Shown here in pieces: positions 48,215-56,355 of a stretch of 63,414 nt of DNA. Positions within the stretch are counted from its first letter, which is position 1. Each line of letters opens with the position of its first letter. The stretch covers positions 1 to 63,414 of the forward strand of contig JBBFLY010000006.1 of assembly GCA_037478855.1 (NCBI GenBank), written 5' to 3'. The stretch is from Rhabdothermincola sp037478855 (GTDB lineage: Bacteria > Actinomycetota > Acidimicrobiia > Acidimicrobiales > Acidimicrobilacustridaceae). A program made the translations under genes and the position numbers. The notes under the pieces are model-generated. The model was not told the DNA's origin, made no database searches, and was given only the letters and a program-made list of their open reading frames with translations.

Positions 48215-48847
48215 TCAGACCAGTGACAGCACCAGGCCGAGCTGCCCGAGGTGGTACGTGACCATGATCGCCAACCGACCCCAGGGGCGGGGATGCACGA
48301 AGCGGTTCCACGCGATGAGCGCATCCGAGATGTAGAAGAGCAGCGCCCCCGCGATGGCGAACCCGTTCGCGGTCCCGAAGGCGCTGGCCACCATGAACGA
48401 GATCACCGCAAGGTACGCGGTGACCGGGGCGACGAGTGCCTGCTCACCGGCTCGTACCGCCCGGACGATCCGGGTGCCCACCAGCGCGACGGCGGCCAGC
48501 ACCACGACCAGCCCGCACACGAACCCCAGCCCGCTCTGGCCGCGTAGCTGCAGGCCGGCGATGTACGCCAGGTGACCGATCAGGAACGCGGCCAACCCGC
48601 CGACGAAAAGGTTGCGAGGCAGCATCAGCAGCACGTCGCCCACCAGCGAGCATGACAGACCGATCACCAGCGCGAGCCGGACCGCCGGATCGACTGGATC
48701 GAGGGCCAAAGCGGCGGCGATCAGCAGCACCATCGTCAGCGGCTTGGCCAGGTACTCCGCCGGTCGGCTGTGGCGCTGCACCGCGATCCAGTCCCCCACC
48801 GCGACGCTGAGCGCGAGGACGAGCAGCAGCGCCGCCACCCCGGTCAC
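48215..48847 (-). CDS. YhhN/TMEM86-family membrane protein
   Basis: 210 residues and about eight short hydrophobic helices. The family pattern is visible in KPLTMVLLIAAAL, GLSCSLVGDVLLMLP, FLIGHLAYIAG and ALLFYISDALIAWNRF. TMEM86 members in animals are lysoplasmalogenases; bacterial YhhN function is not proven. The GTG has GGAGG 7 nt upstream. It ends about 90 nt upstream of glgE on the same strand but is not obviously linked to glucan metabolism. Confidence 0.85.
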   Translation of the reverse strand: MTGVAALLLVLALSVAVGDWIAVQRHSRPAEYLAKPLTMVLLIAAALALDPVDPAVRLALVIGLSCSLVGDVLLMLPRNLFVGGLAAFLIGHLAYIAGLQLRGQSGLGFVCGLVVVLAAVALVGTRIVRAVRAGEQALVAPVTAYLAVISFMVASAFGTANGFAIAGALLFYISDALIAWNRFVHPRPWGRLAIMVTYHLGQLGLVLSLV

Positions 48848-48865
48848 CGTGGCGCCTCCCGCCTG

Positions 48866-49372
48866 CTACGGCGCGTCGAGTCGTGGCAGGACGAGCGCAC
48901 GGCTGTCGGGGCAGACGTCACGCCCTTCGAGCCACTTGGCGAGCCCGGCCAGCGGAACCCAGGCGACCTCGCTGACCTCGCCGTCGGGTAGCGACACCGG
49001 ACCGTTGTAGCGGGCGAGGTACACCCTGGCGAGCTCCCTGACGACGTCGTCCTCGTAGCATCCCTCGCCGAGGTACACGAGATCGGCGGTGATACCCGCC
49101 TCCTCGGCGAGCTCCCTCGAAGCGGCCGCCTCCCAGGACTCGCCGGCATCGACGACCCCGCCGAACGCGAGGTCCCAGCACCCCGGCCAGACGTCCTTCC
49201 ACTCGGCCCGCCGGTGCACCAGCAGCTCGTCGGCACCGCTGACCACCGCGACGAACACCGAACGGTGCAGCAGGTTGTCGCGACGCACCTGCCATCTCGG
49301 CACCGTCGCCAGGACGGCGCCGGCGCAGTCGACGACGTCGACGAGCTCGTTCTCAGGGGAGGCGATGGCCAT
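48866..49372 (-). CDS. Nudix hydrolase, IDI-like subgroup
   Basis: 168 residues. The Nudix box runs GGVVDAGESWEAAASRELAEEAG, preceded by LLVHRRAEWKDVWPGCWDLAFGG, the pattern of Nudix proteins annotated YfcD or isopentenyl-diphosphate isomerase-like. The substrate is unknown. Two ATGs are possible; 49372 has GGAG 6 nt upstream and is preferred over 49378, which would be too close. It ends 18 nt upstream of the TMEM86-like gene on the same strand. Confidence 0.85.
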   Translation of the reverse strand: MAIASPENELVDVVDCAGAVLATVPRWQVRRDNLLHRSVFVAVVSGADELLVHRRAEWKDVWPGCWDLAFGGVVDAGESWEAAASRELAEEAGITADLVYLGEGCYEDDVVRELARVYLARYNGPVSLPDGEVSEVAWVPLAGLAKWLEGRDVCPDSRALVLPRLDAP

Positions 49373-49435
49373 AGACATCTCCAGATCGACTCAGGGAGCT
49401 CTCCACGCTCCGCCACCCGGTCACGACCCGTGTAC

Positions 49436-50635
49436 TCACAGCTGCCTCGCCCGTTCTACGGCCTCATCCCAGGAGACGGCATCGGCGACGAGCTGGCGGA
49501 GCTGCATGACGTGACGTGGGCGGTTGAAGCCGAGCACGCCGCGGACCACGCCTCCCCGGCCGTAGAGGGCCACGAAGCGCTTCTCCTCGAGCGATCCGTG
49601 CACGACTTCGACGGTGTGATCGGCACCGGAGCGACCGGCAAGCTGGATCTTGCGATCGTACTGGTCGCTCCAGAACCAGGGGACTGGGTCGAACACCTTG
49701 GCCTCGACGCTGTCCACGAGCAGGCGGCGCGCTGCGGCCTCCCCTTGTTGGATGGCGTTCTCCCAGTGCTCGACGCGCAGCATCTCAGCGAAGCGTCTGC
49801 TGGGCCAGCGCGCGACGTCGCCGGCAGCGGTGATCCCCGGGGCCGCGAGGAGGGTCTCGTCGCAGACCACCCCGTCGTCGAGGACAAGACCGGACCCGAC
49901 GAGCCAGTCGGTGCACGGGGAGACCCCGACACCTACCACGACCACCTCGGTGTCCACGACCGTGCCATCGCTGAGCACGACCCGCTCGATGCGGCCGTCA
50001 CCGAGAAACGCCTCGACCCGGGTGCCGAGTCGGAGGTCCACCCCGTGCTCGCGGTGGAGCTCCGCGCACGTGGCGCCGATCACCGGGCCGAGCGCCCGCT
50101 CCAGTGGCACCTCGGCCACCTCGACCAGCGTGACCTGAAGACCGCGCTGGCGGCAGGTGGCGGTCACCTCCGCGCCGATGAACCCGGCGCCCACGACCAC
50201 CACCCGTCGAGGACCGGCGTCGAGATCGGCCCGGATGGCGAGGCAATCGTCGAGGGTCCGCAGCACGTGGACGCCCGGCAGCTCCGGCTGGTGAGGGAGA
50301 CGCCGGGGCGCGGCACCGGTGGCGATGACGCAGCCGTCGAAGCTCACCGAGGTGCCGTCGTCCAGCGCGATGGTGCGGCTGGCGACGTCGAGCGAGAGAG
50401 CGCGCCGGCCAAGACGCCAGTCCAGGTCGAGGTCTTCGGTGGCGGCCGGCAGCGTGATCCGCTCGGGCTCCCAGTCTCCCGCCAGCACCTGCTTCGACAG
50501 CGGGGGCCGGTCATAGGGGCGGTGAGGGTCGGCGTCGATGACCGTGACCCGTCCGTCGAACCCCTCGCGGCGCAGGGTGTGGGCCGCGTGCATGCCGGCG
50601 AGCGACGCGCCCACGATCGCGACCGTGCCGCTCAT
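49436..50635 (-). CDS. FAD-dependent ferredoxin reductase-like oxidoreductase
   Basis: 399 residues. The first dinucleotide fold is IVGASLAGMHAAHTLRREG (FAD), a second VVVVGAGFIGAEVTATCRQRG binds NAD(P)H, and GITAAGDVARW closes the FAD site. RPYDRPPLSKQVLAG is characteristic of the putidaredoxin-reductase/BphA4 group that passes electrons to a ferredoxin for oxygenases. A ferredoxin gene lies 67 nt upstream on the same strand and supports this. The Rieske oxygenase at 56348 is one possible client; no P450 lies in the window. Confidence 0.88.
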   Translation of the reverse strand: MSGTVAIVGASLAGMHAAHTLRREGFDGRVTVIDADPHRPYDRPPLSKQVLAGDWEPERITLPAATEDLDLDWRLGRRALSLDVASRTIALDDGTSVSFDGCVIATGAAPRRLPHQPELPGVHVLRTLDDCLAIRADLDAGPRRVVVVGAGFIGAEVTATCRQRGLQVTLVEVAEVPLERALGPVIGATCAELHREHGVDLRLGTRVEAFLGDGRIERVVLSDGTVVDTEVVVVGVGVSPCTDWLVGSGLVLDDGVVCDETLLAAPGITAAGDVARWPSRRFAEMLRVEHWENAIQQGEAAARRLLVDSVEAKVFDPVPWFWSDQYDRKIQLAGRSGADHTVEVVHGSLEEKRFVALYGRGGVVRGVLGFNRPRHVMQLRQLVADAVSWDEAVERARQL

Positions 50636-50702
50636 GGCCTACCGATGGCGTTCACGCCGGCTGCGCGGGTCGGACGCGCCGGGCTCCGGCTCTCACGTCG
50701 GT

Positions 50703-50897
50703 TCAGTCGTCGACGATCGAGATGGCCTGTTTCGGACACCGCTGGACGGCTTCCTCGATCTTCGGCCGCAGCTCCTCGGGTGGAGTCTCGTTGAGGATGT
50801 AGAGGAAGTCGTCGTCACGCACCTCGAACACCTCGGGGGCGATTCCCATGCAGACGGCGTTGCTCTCACACAGGTCGTAGTCGACCACCACTCGCAT
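50703..50897 (-). CDS. Small ferredoxin, 3Fe-4S type
   Basis: 64 residues. The cysteine pattern is DLCESNAVCMGIAPEVF and later RCPKQAISI. That is, CxxxxxC then CP, lacking the middle cysteine of a 4Fe-4S ferredoxin, as in the 3Fe-4S ferredoxins that serve cytochromes P450 or other oxygenases. The ATG at 50897 has AGAGG 8 nt upstream; the ATG at 50903 would be too close. It is followed by the FAD reductase, so the pair is an electron-transfer module. Confidence 0.9.
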   Translation of the reverse strand: MRVVVDYDLCESNAVCMGIAPEVFEVRDDDFLYILNETPPEELRPKIEEAVQRCPKQAISIVDD

Positions 50898-51058
50898 GGT
50901 CATGTCCTCTCTCGCTCAGCCGACACGCGGCCTTCCTCGGGTCATCTTGCCCCCATCACGAGCGGATGGGTCAAACGCGTGCCACGGGACACGGCGTGGC
51001 CCCCCAGCGCATCCGTCCGGCGGACCAGCAGCCCACCCCGGAGACGCAGATCGGCTTT

Positions 51059-51073
51059 CTGATGGGGCGTCAG
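51059..51073. promoter_or_regulatory. 15-bp palindromic operator, copy 1
   Basis: CTGATGGGGCGTCAG, palindromic except for one pair and the 3-bp centre, with a T and an A extending the symmetry on either side. It sits just before the -10 of the CoA-transferase homologue gene, in the 183-nt region shared with the divergent ferredoxin gene. Its reverse-complement form recurs with one difference at 61904-61918 upstream of a WS/DGAT gene. It is probably a repressor site. The remainder of this region holds nothing else I recognise. Confidence 0.65.
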
Positions 51074-51074
51074 A

Positions 51075-51080
51075 TAACGT
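51075..51080 (+). promoter_or_regulatory. Probable -10 hexamer of the CoA-transferase homologue
   Basis: TAACGT ends 6 nt before the ATG at 51087; no ribosome-binding site fits, so the mRNA is probably leaderless. The palindrome at 51059 lies in the spacer region, so bound protein would block initiation. Confidence 0.55.
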
Positions 51081-51086
51081 AACGCC

Positions 51087-52322
51087 ATGACCAGCCCCCG
51101 CCCACCGCTCGCTGGTGTCCGGATCGTCGAGTGCTCGCTGCTCGGCCCAGCGGCCATCACCACCCCGCTCGCCGACCTCGGTGCCGAGGTGATCAAGGTC
51201 GAGTCCCCCTCGGGCGACTACGTCCGCGAGATGACCTGGCCGATCGTCGAAGGCACCTCCCTCATGCATCTGCACATCAACCGGGGGAAGCGCAGCATCG
51301 TGCTCGACCTCAAGTCGGAGGCCGGCGCCGAGACGTTCCGGGACCTGGTCCGCACCGCCGACGCGGTGGTGGAGGCCATGCGACCCGGGGTGCTGGACAA
51401 GCTCGGCCTCGGCTACGACCGCCTGCGCGAGATCAACCCCCGGCTCGTGTTCTGCACCATCTCGGGCTACGGGATGACCGGGCCCTACCGGAACCTGCCG
51501 AGCCACGGCATCGCGTACGACACCTGGGCGGGCATCGTCGAGCCGGCCTACGACGAGGAGGGCTTCTGCTACATCCCGAACCACGTGTCGATCGGGATCA
51601 ACGCCGGTCCGCTCTACGGTGCGCTGGGCATCCTGGCGGGCATCCTGCGGGCCCGCGACACCGGCGAGGGATGCCGGATGGAGCTCGCGCAGTCCGATGC
51701 CGCCGCGGCGTTCGACTGGTACCGCTCCGAGACCTACAAGGCCTACGAGCGACCCGAGTCGGAGGTCACCGGCAACAAAGCCGACAACTACGAGCGGCGG
51801 GAGCCCGGCATCGCGGGGATGCGCGGGGGCGTGCGCTACCAGATCTACGAGAGCAGCGACGGCCACGTGCTGTTCATGGCCTCTGAGCAGGTCTTCTGGA
51901 GGAACTTCTGCGAGGGGGTCGGCCGGATGGACCTGTTCGAGCGCTGGCCGGGCAGCAAGTACGCCGACCACGCCCGCAACAACCGGGAGCTGCAGGCCGA
52001 GCTGCGGGACATCTTCAAGACGAAGACCTCCGCCGAGTGGATCGCCTTCGCCGACGAGTACAACACCACCATCGCGCCGGTCAATACTCCCCAGACCATC
52101 GCCGAGGACCCCCAGTTCCAGGACCGCCTCGGTTGGATCCCACGGGAGGTGCTCGGTGCGGAGCAGCTCCCCTTCCCCGTGAAGCTCGTCGACGAGGAGC
52201 TGCCGGTCCCGTCGAAGGCCCCCGAGCTGGGGGAGCACAGCGAAGCGGTGCTGCGCGAGGTGCTCGGGTACGACGACGAGCGGATCGCCCAGCTGCGGGA
52301 GGCGGGAGCCCTGGGCTCCTGA
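51087..52322 (+). CDS. CaiB/BaiF-family CoA-transferase homologue
   Basis: 411 residues of the class III CoA-transferase/alpha-methylacyl-CoA racemase superfamily. Landmarks are GVRIVECSLLGPAAITTPLADLGAEVIKVE, NRGKRSIVLDLK, ISGYGMTGPYRNLPSHGIAYD (His as in the racemases) and a C-terminal TIAPVNTP. The catalytic aspartate of transferases and of the mycobacterial racemase should fall near NHVSIGINAGPLYGALGI. By eye no Asp is there, which would be unusual. The reaction is therefore uncertain. An acyl-CoA role in lipid or steroid side-chain catabolism is an inference from neighbours. Confidence 0.83.
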   Translation: MTSPRPPLAGVRIVECSLLGPAAITTPLADLGAEVIKVESPSGDYVREMTWPIVEGTSLMHLHINRGKRSIVLDLKSEAGAETFRDLVRTADAVVEAMRPGVLDKLGLGYDRLREINPRLVFCTISGYGMTGPYRNLPSHGIAYDTWAGIVEPAYDEEGFCYIPNHVSIGINAGPLYGALGILAGILRARDTGEGCRMELAQSDAAAAFDWYRSETYKAYERPESEVTGNKADNYERREPGIAGMRGGVRYQIYESSDGHVLFMASEQVFWRNFCEGVGRMDLFERWPGSKYADHARNNRELQAELRDIFKTKTSAEWIAFADEYNTTIAPVNTPQTIAEDPQFQDRLGWIPREVLGAEQLPFPVKLVDEELPVPSKAPELGEHSEAVLREVLGYDDERIAQLREAGALGS

Positions 52323-52328
52323 GCCTGC

Positions 52329-53057
52329 TCAGGTCGCCCAGGAGTCGGGGCCCATCGGGGTGCCGGGGCAGGGGATCATCAGCTCCTCTCGCCAGCGGGT
52401 CGTGAGCTCCCGGGCCCGTGCACGCCAGGCGAGGATCCGCTCGTCGGCGTCGACCTCGCCACCTCCGTAGCCGCGAGCGGCGTCGGCCGCCTTGCCCATC
52501 GCGACGTGCGACTCGAGATCGGTGGCCCACAGGGTGCACACCTCGGTGTCGCACAGGAGCACCTCGAAGAGGCCGACCAGGGTGTGGCCGTGGTCAGCTG
52601 CGATCGGCGCCCACTCGTCGCGCACCGCCTCCAGGTACTCGACGGCCGCACCGGGACGAACGGTCGTGAGCTCGTGCACGAACAGGGTCGCGGTGATCGG
52701 CTCCACGGCGAGGTCAGCCAGCGTGCGGGTGCCCGGCAGCGAACCGAGCAACCGGTCGAAGCCGCCCGTCCGTCGCTCGTAGGCCTCCCGCCACCACCGG
52801 GTCAGCTCCTCGTTCGCCTCCCGGCGCAGGTTCGTGCTCCGGCAAAGCCGCTCCCAACCATCCCAGCCGTCGGCCATCTCCCAGATGTTCACGACCTGTG
52901 GCCATCGCCCGGTGCTGCCCATCACGTACCAAGTGCCGTAGAGCTCGAGACCACGGTCGGCGGTCTCGGAGCGGAACCCGAGCACGCTGTGCTCCATGTA
53001 GGCGACAGCCTGCTCGCCACGGATGTCGATCACCTCATGGAGATAGAGGGGTCGCAC
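52329..53057 (-). CDS. NIPSNAP-like protein, function unknown
   Basis: 242 residues that look like two ferredoxin-like (dimeric alpha/beta barrel) halves. The first has LYLHEVIDIRGEQAVAYMEH and GRWPQVVNIWEMADGW. The second has TLFVHELTTVRPGAAVEYLEAV and CTLWATDLESH. This recalls NIPSNAP/EthD-like proteins that occur beside catabolic genes, but the assignment is tentative. The GTG lies 8 nt after TAGGGT. It is convergent with the CoA-transferase homologue and divergent from the alpha/beta hydrolase. Confidence 0.6.
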   Translation of the reverse strand: MRPLYLHEVIDIRGEQAVAYMEHSVLGFRSETADRGLELYGTWYVMGSTGRWPQVVNIWEMADGWDGWERLCRSTNLRREANEELTRWWREAYERRTGGFDRLLGSLPGTRTLADLAVEPITATLFVHELTTVRPGAAVEYLEAVRDEWAPIAADHGHTLVGLFEVLLCDTEVCTLWATDLESHVAMGKAADAARGYGGGEVDADERILAWRARARELTTRWREELMIPCPGTPMGPDSWAT

Positions 53058-53065
53058 GGACCTCG

Positions 53066-53071
53066 ACCCTA
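53066..53071 (-). promoter_or_regulatory. Probable -10 hexamer of the NIPSNAP-like gene
   Basis: TAGGGT on the minus strand ends 8 nt before the GTG at 53057. The divergent alpha/beta hydrolase promoter lies about 60 nt away in the same gap. Confidence 0.5.
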
Positions 53072-53126
53072 CCCATCACCACGGATCGACGTGGACGTCG
53101 GCATAGAGCCTGCGGTTACCGCCGGG

Positions 53127-53132
53127 TAGGTT
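53127..53132 (+). promoter_or_regulatory. Probable -10 hexamer of the alpha/beta hydrolase gene
   Basis: TAGGTT ends 7 nt before the GTG at 53140. A GGAGGG lies between but only 1 nt from the GTG, too close to act as a ribosome-binding site, so a leaderless start is more likely. Confidence 0.45.
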
Positions 53133-53139
53133 GGAGGGC

Positions 53140-54075
53140 GTGACGGCACACCCCGCACGGCCGGTCCAGCAGCGAACGACGACGATCCACGGGTACGACG
53201 TCGCCTACCGCATCTGCGGAGACCCCGCCGACAACCGTCCCGTGCTGTTGCTCGTGCACGGCATGGCGGGCAGCTCGAGCACCTGGCGGGCCGTGATGCC
53301 GAGCCTCGGGCGCCGGTACACCGTGATCGCGCCCGACCTGCTCGGGCACGGCTCCTCGTCCAAGCCCCGTCACGACTACTCGCTCGGCAACTTCGCGAGC
53401 CTCCTGCGCGACCTGCTGATCAACCTCGGTGTCGAGCACGCGACCCTCGTCGGTCACTCGCTCGGCGGCGGGATCGTCATGCAGCTGGCCTATCAGCACC
53501 CCGAGCGCTGCGAGCGGCTCGTGCTGGTGTGCAGCGGCGGGCTCGGCAGGGAAGTCTCCTGGATCCTCCGAGCGCTCGCCCTGCCGGGCGCCGAGTACGT
53601 CATGCCGGTGCTGTTCCCCGGGTTCGTGCGCGACCTGGGCAACACCGTGAGCAGGTGGCTCGGCGACCACGGCATCCGGGCGCCCCAGCTCGAGGAGGAG
53701 TGGCGCAGCTACGTGTCACTCACCGATCCGCAGACCCGGGCTGCGTTCGTCCGCACCCTGCGCAGCGTCGTCGACGTCACCGGTCAGACCGTGAGCGCCC
53801 ACGACCGCCTCTACTTGGCCCACCAGCTGCCCACCCTCGTGGTCTGGGGAGCGCAGGACCGCATCATCCCGGTTGCCCACGCGCACACTGCGCACGCCGC
53901 GCTGGCGGGGAGCAGACTCGAGATCTTCGAGCACGCCGGCCACTTCCCGCAGGTCGAGCAACCGCAACGGTTCATCGACGTGCTCTGCGACTTCGTCGAC
54001 ACGACCGAACCGCTGCGACTCGACGACCTCGACTGGCAGGGGCTCCTCGCCCGCGGGCCGGCGTCACAGCCGTAG
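53140..54075 (+). CDS. Alpha/beta hydrolase
   Basis: About 311 residues. The oxyanion region is LLVHGMAGSSSTW, the nucleophile elbow GHSLGG, the acid in VVWGAQDRIIP and the His in EHAGHFPQVEQP: a complete Ser-Asp-His triad. It is a soluble serine hydrolase of the epoxide hydrolase/meta-cleavage hydrolase-like group; the substrate is unknown. A TTG at 53131 in the same frame is an alternative start. The YbhN-like membrane protein gene follows 42 nt downstream. Confidence 0.87.
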   Translation: MTAHPARPVQQRTTTIHGYDVAYRICGDPADNRPVLLLVHGMAGSSSTWRAVMPSLGRRYTVIAPDLLGHGSSSKPRHDYSLGNFASLLRDLLINLGVEHATLVGHSLGGGIVMQLAYQHPERCERLVLVCSGGLGREVSWILRALALPGAEYVMPVLFPGFVRDLGNTVSRWLGDHGIRAPQLEEEWRSYVSLTDPQTRAAFVRTLRSVVDVTGQTVSAHDRLYLAHQLPTLVVWGAQDRIIPVAHAHTAHAALAGSRLEIFEHAGHFPQVEQPQRFIDVLCDFVDTTEPLRLDDLDWQGLLARGPASQP

Positions 54076-54117
54076 CAGCCGGAGCGGCACCAGGACCGCA
54101 ACTACCCTGCGCTGCTC

Positions 54118-55200
54118 GTGGGGACGGCTGGCGAACCCGACGGCGACCTCGACGCGAGCGACATCACCCTGGTCGAGCTCCGGCCGTCGCGCTGGAAGAT
54201 CCTGGTCCGGGTGCTCCTGCTCGTCGTCTCCGCCGGTGTGCTCTACGGGCTGCTCCCGAGCCTGCTGGCGGTCGTCGCCGAGGCACCACGCCTGCTCGAC
54301 CTCAACCCCGTGTGGTTCGTCGCGATGCTCGGCTTCGAAGCGGCCAGCTTCGCCTGCGTGTGGTGGCTGACCCGGATCGCTGTACCCGGGGTGAGCTGGT
54401 TCGTCGCCTCCACCTCGCAGCTCGCGTCGAACGCGGTGAGCAGGATCGTGCCCGGAGGGCCGGCCATCGGAACGGCGATCGGCTGGCGGATGCTGTCCGT
54501 GTCCGGGGTGGATCGCGCCCGGGCGGGCACCGCGATCGCGGCCACTTCCTTCATCTCGAACGGGGTGCTCTTCGCCATCCCGCTTGTCGCGGTGCTCGGT
54601 TCGATCTTCGGCGCGCCGGTGCCCCACAGCCTCAGCCTGGTGGCCTGGGGTGGCGCCCTGGTCTTCGTTGTGCTCTTCGCCGCCGCGTTCACGGTCGTGC
54701 GCTTCGACCGTCCACTGCGGCTGGTCGGGCGGACCGTCGAGCGGGTCGGCCGGTGGCTCTACGGACGGCTCGGTCGCTCGAACCGGCCGACCGAAGCGGG
54801 GCTGATCCACCACCGCAACCTGGTGGTCTCCGCGCTCGGCAGCCGCTGGGAGCAGGCGCTGGCCGCCGCGGTCGGCAAGTGGCTCCTCGACTACCTGGCG
54901 CTGGTCGCAGCCCTCTTCGCCGTGGGTGCGAGCCCGAGGTTGAGCCTGGTGCTGCTGGCCTACGGGGCGGGCGCGGTGCTCGGGATGATCCCCATCACCC
55001 CCGGCGGGCTCGGCTTCGTCGAAGCGGGACTGACCACGACCCTCGCGTTCGCGGGCATCACCGGCGAGCAGGCGCTGCTGGCCACCCTCGCCTATCGCAT
55101 CGCGTCGTACTGGCTGCCACTCCCCGCCGGGCTCGCCGCCTGGATCGCGTTCCGTCACCGCTACGGCACTCCCCCGCTGGTGTCCACTGACCCGCGCTGA
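54118..55200 (+). CDS. YbhN/AglD-type flippase-like membrane protein
   Basis: 360 residues and about eight helices, of the lysylphosphatidylglycerol synthase transmembrane (UPF0104) family. Landmarks are SNAVSRIVPGGPAIGTAIGWRM and, near the end, IPITPGGLGFVEAGLTTTLA. It lacks the aminoacyl-transferase domain of MprF, so it is probably a lipid-handling or flippase component. The GTG at 54118 lies 9 nt after TACCCT. Downstream, 55201-55464 (264 nt) hold the KstR-type palindrome and no gene. Confidence 0.85.
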   Translation: MGTAGEPDGDLDASDITLVELRPSRWKILVRVLLLVVSAGVLYGLLPSLLAVVAEAPRLLDLNPVWFVAMLGFEAASFACVWWLTRIAVPGVSWFVASTSQLASNAVSRIVPGGPAIGTAIGWRMLSVSGVDRARAGTAIAATSFISNGVLFAIPLVAVLGSIFGAPVPHSLSLVAWGGALVFVVLFAAAFTVVRFDRPLRLVGRTVERVGRWLYGRLGRSNRPTEAGLIHHRNLVVSALGSRWEQALAAAVGKWLLDYLALVAALFAVGASPRLSLVLLAYGAGAVLGMIPITPGGLGFVEAGLTTTLAFAGITGEQALLATLAYRIASYWLPLPAGLAAWIAFRHRYGTPPLVSTDPR

Positions 55201-55419
55201 GCGACCCACGCCCTCGCCGGGCGCCCACCGAGCCTCCTTCCATCGGTCCTTCCCATCGGGATGGCGACGACTCGTCCCTCGGCGCGACCGTTGGGCTGCG
55301 CGTGCGTGCGCTCCACCCGGCTGTTGCTGGGTCCGCTGACACCTGCGCGACCCACCGCATGCGCTGACCGGGGGGTGACCGTCGCGGGGTCCGCCCGCAC
55401 CCGCACTCCCCACAAGTAT

Positions 55420-55433
55420 TAGAACGCGTTCTA
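55420..55433. promoter_or_regulatory. KstR-type palindromic operator
   Basis: TAGAACGCGTTCTA is a perfect 14-bp palindrome that fits TNNAACNNGTTNNA, the consensus I know for the mycobacterial cholesterol regulator KstR. It overlaps the -35 region of the promoter whose -10 is at 55453-55458. The downstream operon encodes an amidohydrolase-like protein and a KshA-like Rieske oxygenase, consistent with a steroid regulon. The regulator gene itself is not in the window. Confidence 0.75.
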
Positions 55434-55452
55434 GTCCTGGTGGGATGGACCC

Positions 55453-55458
55453 TATACT
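55453..55458 (+). promoter_or_regulatory. -10 hexamer of the leaderless amidohydrolase/Rieske operon
   Basis: TATACT, close to the consensus TATAAT, ends 6 nt before the ATG at 55465. The transcript would start on the ATG. TTCTAG, within the palindrome, sits 18 nt upstream as a poor -35. Confidence 0.7.
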
Positions 55459-55464
55459 CCCGAC

Positions 55465-56355
55465 ATGGAGATCGTGACAGGGGGGTTCCCGACCGGGCCG
55501 GACGGCGTGGGCATCGTCGACACGATGCTCGGCATCCCCGAGGACGACCGGGAGGACTGGTACGAGTTCCTCAAGCCTCAGCTGCGCGACCGCGAGAGCC
55601 TCGAGGAGTTCGAGTTCCCCGCGCAGTACCTGTTCCGGGAGATCCCGGCCGGCCCCACCGGCGATCCGGTCGAGTGGACGCTCGCACAGATGGACGCCCA
55701 TGGGATCGAGACTGCCCTCATCGGCTACACCACCGCGGGCCCCCAGGCCCGGGCCCTCAAGGAGCATCCTGACCGGTTCGTAGCCGCGGTCGCCATCGAC
55801 CCCAACGAGGGCATGGATGGCGTGCGGGCGCTGAAGGACGCGGTCCAGGCCGGTGGGGCTGTGGCCGCCCAGTGGTTCCCGGCGGGCAACCACCCCCAGG
55901 TCCCGATCAACGACAGGAAGGCGTACCCCTTCTACGCGGCCTGCGTCGAGCTCGACATCCCGATCTTCGTGTGCACCGGTGTGCCAGGCCCGAGGGTGCC
56001 GATGCTCTGCCAGCACGTCGAGCTGATCGACGAGGTGTGCTGGTTCTTCCCGGAGCTGCGCTTCGTCATGCGCCACGGGGCCGAGCCCTGGACCGACCTC
56101 GCGGTCAAGCTGATGCTCAAGTGGCCGAACCTCTACTACTCGACCTCGGCGTTCGCCCCCCGCTACTACCCCAGGGCGATCATCGACTACGCGAACACAC
56201 GCGGCGCCGACAAGATCATCTACGCCGGGTACTTCCCCATGGGGCTCACGCTCGAGCGCATCATGAGCGAGCTCCGGGAGGTGCCACTGCGCCCCGAGGT
56301 CTGGCCGAAGTTCCTCCGCGACAACGCGAGAAAGGTCCTGAAGCTCGATGACTGA
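55465..56355 (+). CDS. Amidohydrolase-2-like protein lacking usual metal ligands
   Basis: 296 residues, TIM-barrel of the COG2159 type. The usual HxH after strand 1 is replaced by VDTMLGIP. The strand where a His precedes TGxPGP reads IFVCTGVPGPRVP. The final Asp region reads IIYAGYFPMG. Only RHGAEPW keeps a family histidine. A similar ligand-poor subfamily (opening IDTMIGFP) is one I recall from actinobacteria, so this is probably not recent decay. The chemistry may be non-hydrolytic. Its stop overlaps the Rieske gene start by 8 nt, so both are one operon. Confidence 0.8.
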   Translation: MEIVTGGFPTGPDGVGIVDTMLGIPEDDREDWYEFLKPQLRDRESLEEFEFPAQYLFREIPAGPTGDPVEWTLAQMDAHGIETALIGYTTAGPQARALKEHPDRFVAAVAIDPNEGMDGVRALKDAVQAGGAVAAQWFPAGNHPQVPINDRKAYPFYAACVELDIPIFVCTGVPGPRVPMLCQHVELIDEVCWFFPELRFVMRHGAEPWTDLAVKLMLKWPNLYYSTSAFAPRYYPRAIIDYANTRGADKIIYAGYFPMGLTLERIMSELREVPLRPEVWPKFLRDNARKVLKLDD

